Assembly: GCA_030146875.1 (NCBI GenBank)
Contig: JASLAX010000204.1
Span: 1-32,596 of the forward strand
DNA from: Longimicrobiaceae bacterium
GTDB taxonomy: Bacteria > Gemmatimonadota > Gemmatimonadetes > Longimicrobiales > Longimicrobiaceae
Reading direction: 5' to 3'
Length of the DNA stretch: 32,596 bases
Positions 31,048 to 32,596 of the stretch are shown here, in pieces. A program made the translations under genes and the position numbers. Below the pieces are notes generated by a model. The model saw only the letters and a program-made list of their open reading frames with translations. It had not been told where the DNA came from and searched no databases. Every line of letters starts with the position of its first letter. Within the stretch, counting starts at the first letter, position 1.

Positions 31048-31089
31048 AAGCGAAGCGCCCCCGGCCGCACGGCCGGGGGCGCTTCGCTT
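31048..31089. terminator. Strong bidirectional terminator after the cox operon
   Basis: A perfect 19-bp stem (31048-31066 with 31071-31089) with loop GCAC lies between ctaG and the convergent lipoprotein gene. The outer bases AAGCGAAG/CTTCGCTT give short T runs on both strands. Confidence 0.85.
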
Positions 31090-31134
31090 CGTCCTTCCGC
31101 TCCTCCTCCGCGGTCGCGGCCGCGGCCGAGGAGC

Positions 31135-31719
31135 CTACCCGCGCCCGCTGCCCTGCGGCAGGTCGGAGCAGGCGAAGGGCGGCGTGGCGGGGCCGGCGTT
31201 CTCGCCGTGCACCAGCACCGTGTGCTTGCCGTTCAGCACGGTGGTCGAAGGCACCGGGACGATGGCGTTGGAGGAGCCGGCCCCGGTGCCGAGCAGGGTG
31301 ATGATGGGCAGGGCGTGCACCTGCCGGCCGGGCGCCTGGCAGCTCCCCTCGTGCAGGGCGGCCTGGTAGGCACGTCCGCCGGCGGGGGCGCCGGTGATCT
31401 GCACCACCACGTTGGTGCCGGTGCCGGCCTGCATCACCGTGACGGAGCCGGTGAGGCCGGAGTCGTTGAGGGCCCGCAGCGTCCCGGTGGCCGCCTGGCC
31501 GCCGCCGGGGTTGGGCACCGGGGTCACGGGGGCCCGGCCGCTCTCGTAGGTGGAGCCGCCGCTGGTGTCGTCGCTCACCTCCACGATCTCGCCCTGGGCC
31601 CCGGCGGAGACGTCGGCCGTCTCCGGGGTGGCCCGGTCGCGGTTGCCCTCGACCGAGCAGGCGGCGGCGACGGGAAGGAGGAGCAGGGTGAGGAGGGTGT
31701 TGGGCGGCGTGCGTCTCAT
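31135..31719 (-). CDS. Lipoprotein with a Cu/Zn-SOD-like fold but no clear metal site
   Basis: This 194-residue protein has a lipoprotein signal with lipobox AAAC (Cys at 21), a flexible acidic/Gly-rich linker, then a beta-rich domain. The domain runs through LTGSVTVMQAGTGTNVVVQI and LHEGSCQAP to VLVHGENAGPATPPFACSDL. This resembles Cu/Zn superoxide dismutase: HEGSC and VHGE are at the positions of HxHxxGxC and VHxxxDD, but most metal-binding histidines are absent. A non-enzymatic SOD-like or CHRD-like role is more likely. The ATG at 31719 begins the signal peptide; the 31758 start adds an unlikely polar extension. The gene lies between the oxidase terminator and another secreted protein. Confidence 0.65.
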   Translation of the reverse strand: MRRTPPNTLLTLLLLPVAAACSVEGNRDRATPETADVSAGAQGEIVEVSDDTSGGSTYESGRAPVTPVPNPGGGQAATGTLRALNDSGLTGSVTVMQAGTGTNVVVQITGAPAGGRAYQAALHEGSCQAPGRQVHALPIITLLGTGAGSSNAIVPVPSTTVLNGKHTVLVHGENAGPATPPFACSDLPQGSGRG

Positions 31720-31791
31720 CGCGATGGGCTCCCGGGGTCCGGTACGGTGGCTTTGCACACCGGCCCGGCAAGGAGCATTCCGCCGACGCCC

Positions 31792-32379
31792 TTACGGCTG
31801 CTGCCGGGGAGAGGCGGCGGGGGCGCGGGAGCGCAGCACGGCGTCGATGCGGTCCTTCAGCTCCTGCCCGCGCTCCACGAGCTGCTCGGTGGCAGGCTCC
31901 ACGCGCAGCATCTCGCGGCGGAGCTGCGCCTCGTAGGCGCGGATGCGGGCGGCCATGGCGGGCTCGCGCACGGCGCGCTCGTGGGCGGCCTGGAAGCGCG
32001 CCGCCAGCGGCTCCATCTCGCGCCAGACGGCGCTGGCGCGGGCGGCGTCGCCCGTCTGCTGGGCGCGCTGCATCTCGGCCTGCAGCGCCTCGTAGCGCGA
32101 GGTCAGCCGCTCCAGCCCGGGGTCGATGCGGTGCACGGCCTGCTGCAGGGCAGCGCCCACCGCGCGGTGGGCCTCGCGCAGGGCGGGGTCCTCGAGCGCG
32201 CGGCGGTGCACCTGCTGGAGGCGCTGGGCCACGTCCTGCAGCTCGGCGTACCAGGCGCGCGCCTCGTTGCGCGAGGGCGAGACGGGGACGCGCGCGTCGA
32301 TCTGCTTCTGGGCGGCGGCCGCGGCGGGAAGCGCCAGGACGGCGAACGCGAGGACGCACGCGCGCGGGATGGGTCTCAC
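31792..32379 (-). CDS. Secreted, helical protein of unknown function
   Basis: This 195-residue protein has a cleavable signal peptide (about 1-23, ending AAAAQ). The rest is almost entirely alpha-helix with many Arg, Glu, Gln and Ala, including long heptad-like stretches such as LERLTSRYEALQAEMQRAQQ. It contains no Cys and no known catalytic motif. The plan resembles small periplasmic chaperone or coiled-coil proteins, but I cannot assign it to a family. It lies 72 bp upstream of the SOD-like lipoprotein gene on the same strand, so the two may be co-transcribed. Confidence 0.7.
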   Translation of the reverse strand: MRPIPRACVLAFAVLALPAAAAAQKQIDARVPVSPSRNEARAWYAELQDVAQRLQQVHRRALEDPALREAHRAVGAALQQAVHRIDPGLERLTSRYEALQAEMQRAQQTGDAARASAVWREMEPLAARFQAAHERAVREPAMAARIRAYEAQLRREMLRVEPATEQLVERGQELKDRIDAVLRSRAPAASPRQQP

Positions 32380-32519
32380 TGCGGTCGTTCTCCTGCTGCA
32401 TGGGGCCGGGGGCGCCGCGCCCCGGCCCGGGGGGCGGGGGCGGCGCGGCTGTGGTTACAACCCCGAAGTGGCGGGAGGGTTTCAACTTCGCTCCCGGGCG
32501 CGGCGCCCGCGGGTGGGCG

Positions 32520-32596
32520 CTACGCCGGCGGGCGCGCCGTGTCGGGCGGCGCGGGTGCCGCGGGCGGCGCCTGCGGCTCCGGCTTCACCGGCGTGC
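32520..32596 (-). CDS. C-terminal end of a gene running off the window
   Basis: On the minus strand a frame open to the window edge ends with a TAG at 32520. It encodes about 25 Pro/Ala-rich residues (KPEPQAPPAAPAPPDTARPP). Such tails are common at the end of exported proteins in this window. Only the end is visible, so the product cannot be identified. Confidence 0.35.
   Translation of the reverse strand, partial: TPVKPEPQAPPAAPAPPDTARPPA

Noticed and set aside
31135..31719. Functional Cu/Zn superoxide dismutase
   Set aside because: Most metal-binding histidines of the family are absent, so enzyme activity is not supported.

Overview
The window is very GC-rich DNA with tightly packed genes. 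It looks like the chromosome of an aerobic bacterium with a Gram-negative type envelope: there are several signal-peptide lipoproteins, an L,D-transpeptidase, cell-wall sugar recycling genes and a caa3-type cytochrome oxidase operon. My best guess is Gemmatimonadota of the Longimicrobium type. That rests on base composition and gene repertoire and was not tested against any database. I saw no rRNA, tRNA, CRISPR array, prophage or origin of replication.

Layout. Positions 1-546 hold no convincing gene, only GC-rich spacer and a strong terminator. 547-1434 (minus) encodes a cupredoxin lipoprotein and an MIP18/DUF59 protein. 1613-4625 (plus) encodes phosphofructokinase, a GAF-GGDEF diguanylate cyclase and a YhbY-type RNA-binding protein that has no ordinary start codon. 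4704-6272 (minus) is a pair of L,D-transpeptidase-like genes, one with the catalytic motif and one without. 6558-11918 (plus) carries a DUF423 membrane protein, a lipoprotein with a repeated acidic/proline tail, a family-5 uracil-DNA glycosylase and an NfeD-flotillin pair. 12016-16594 (minus) carries a DUF429 protein, a secreted M24B aminopeptidase and a DUF255 thioredoxin-fold protein. 17136-19359 (plus) encodes an AmgK-like kinase fused to a RapZ C-terminal domain, followed by a MurU-like nucleotidyltransferase. 19462-22572 (minus) is a run of closely spaced or overlapping genes: GNAT, antitoxin-like protein, two MNT nucleotidyltransferases, HepT and a class III aminotransferase. 22640-23500 is a REP-like repeat cluster around a single-tyrosine transposase (RAYT). 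23531-25453 (minus) is an ABC exporter. 25752-30958 (plus) is the cytochrome oxidase operon coxB-coxA-coxC-coxD-ctaG. 31135-32596 (minus) has a SOD-like lipoprotein, a secreted helical protein and the end of a truncated gene.

How the genes work together. Three regions look functionally coherent. The caa3 oxidase operon carries its four subunits and a CtaG assembly factor, and the cupredoxin lipoprotein near the left end could be an electron carrier in the same envelope. The kinase/RapZ-C fusion plus MurU-like enzyme looks like a peptidoglycan amino-sugar salvage route (sugar to sugar-1-phosphate to UDP-sugar) with a built-in RapZ-type metabolite-sensing domain. The L,D-transpeptidase pair also acts on the cell wall. 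The HepT/MNT cluster next to the RAYT and its repeats is the most accessory-looking segment. Gene clusters are commonly separated by perfect inverted-repeat terminators, several of them serving convergent genes on both sides.

The strongest candidates for something little described are the AmgK-RapZ(C) fusion beside MurU, the active/inactive L,D-transpeptidase pair, and the RAYT bounded by roughly 50-bp inverted REP-like repeats with a 77-bp tandem array.
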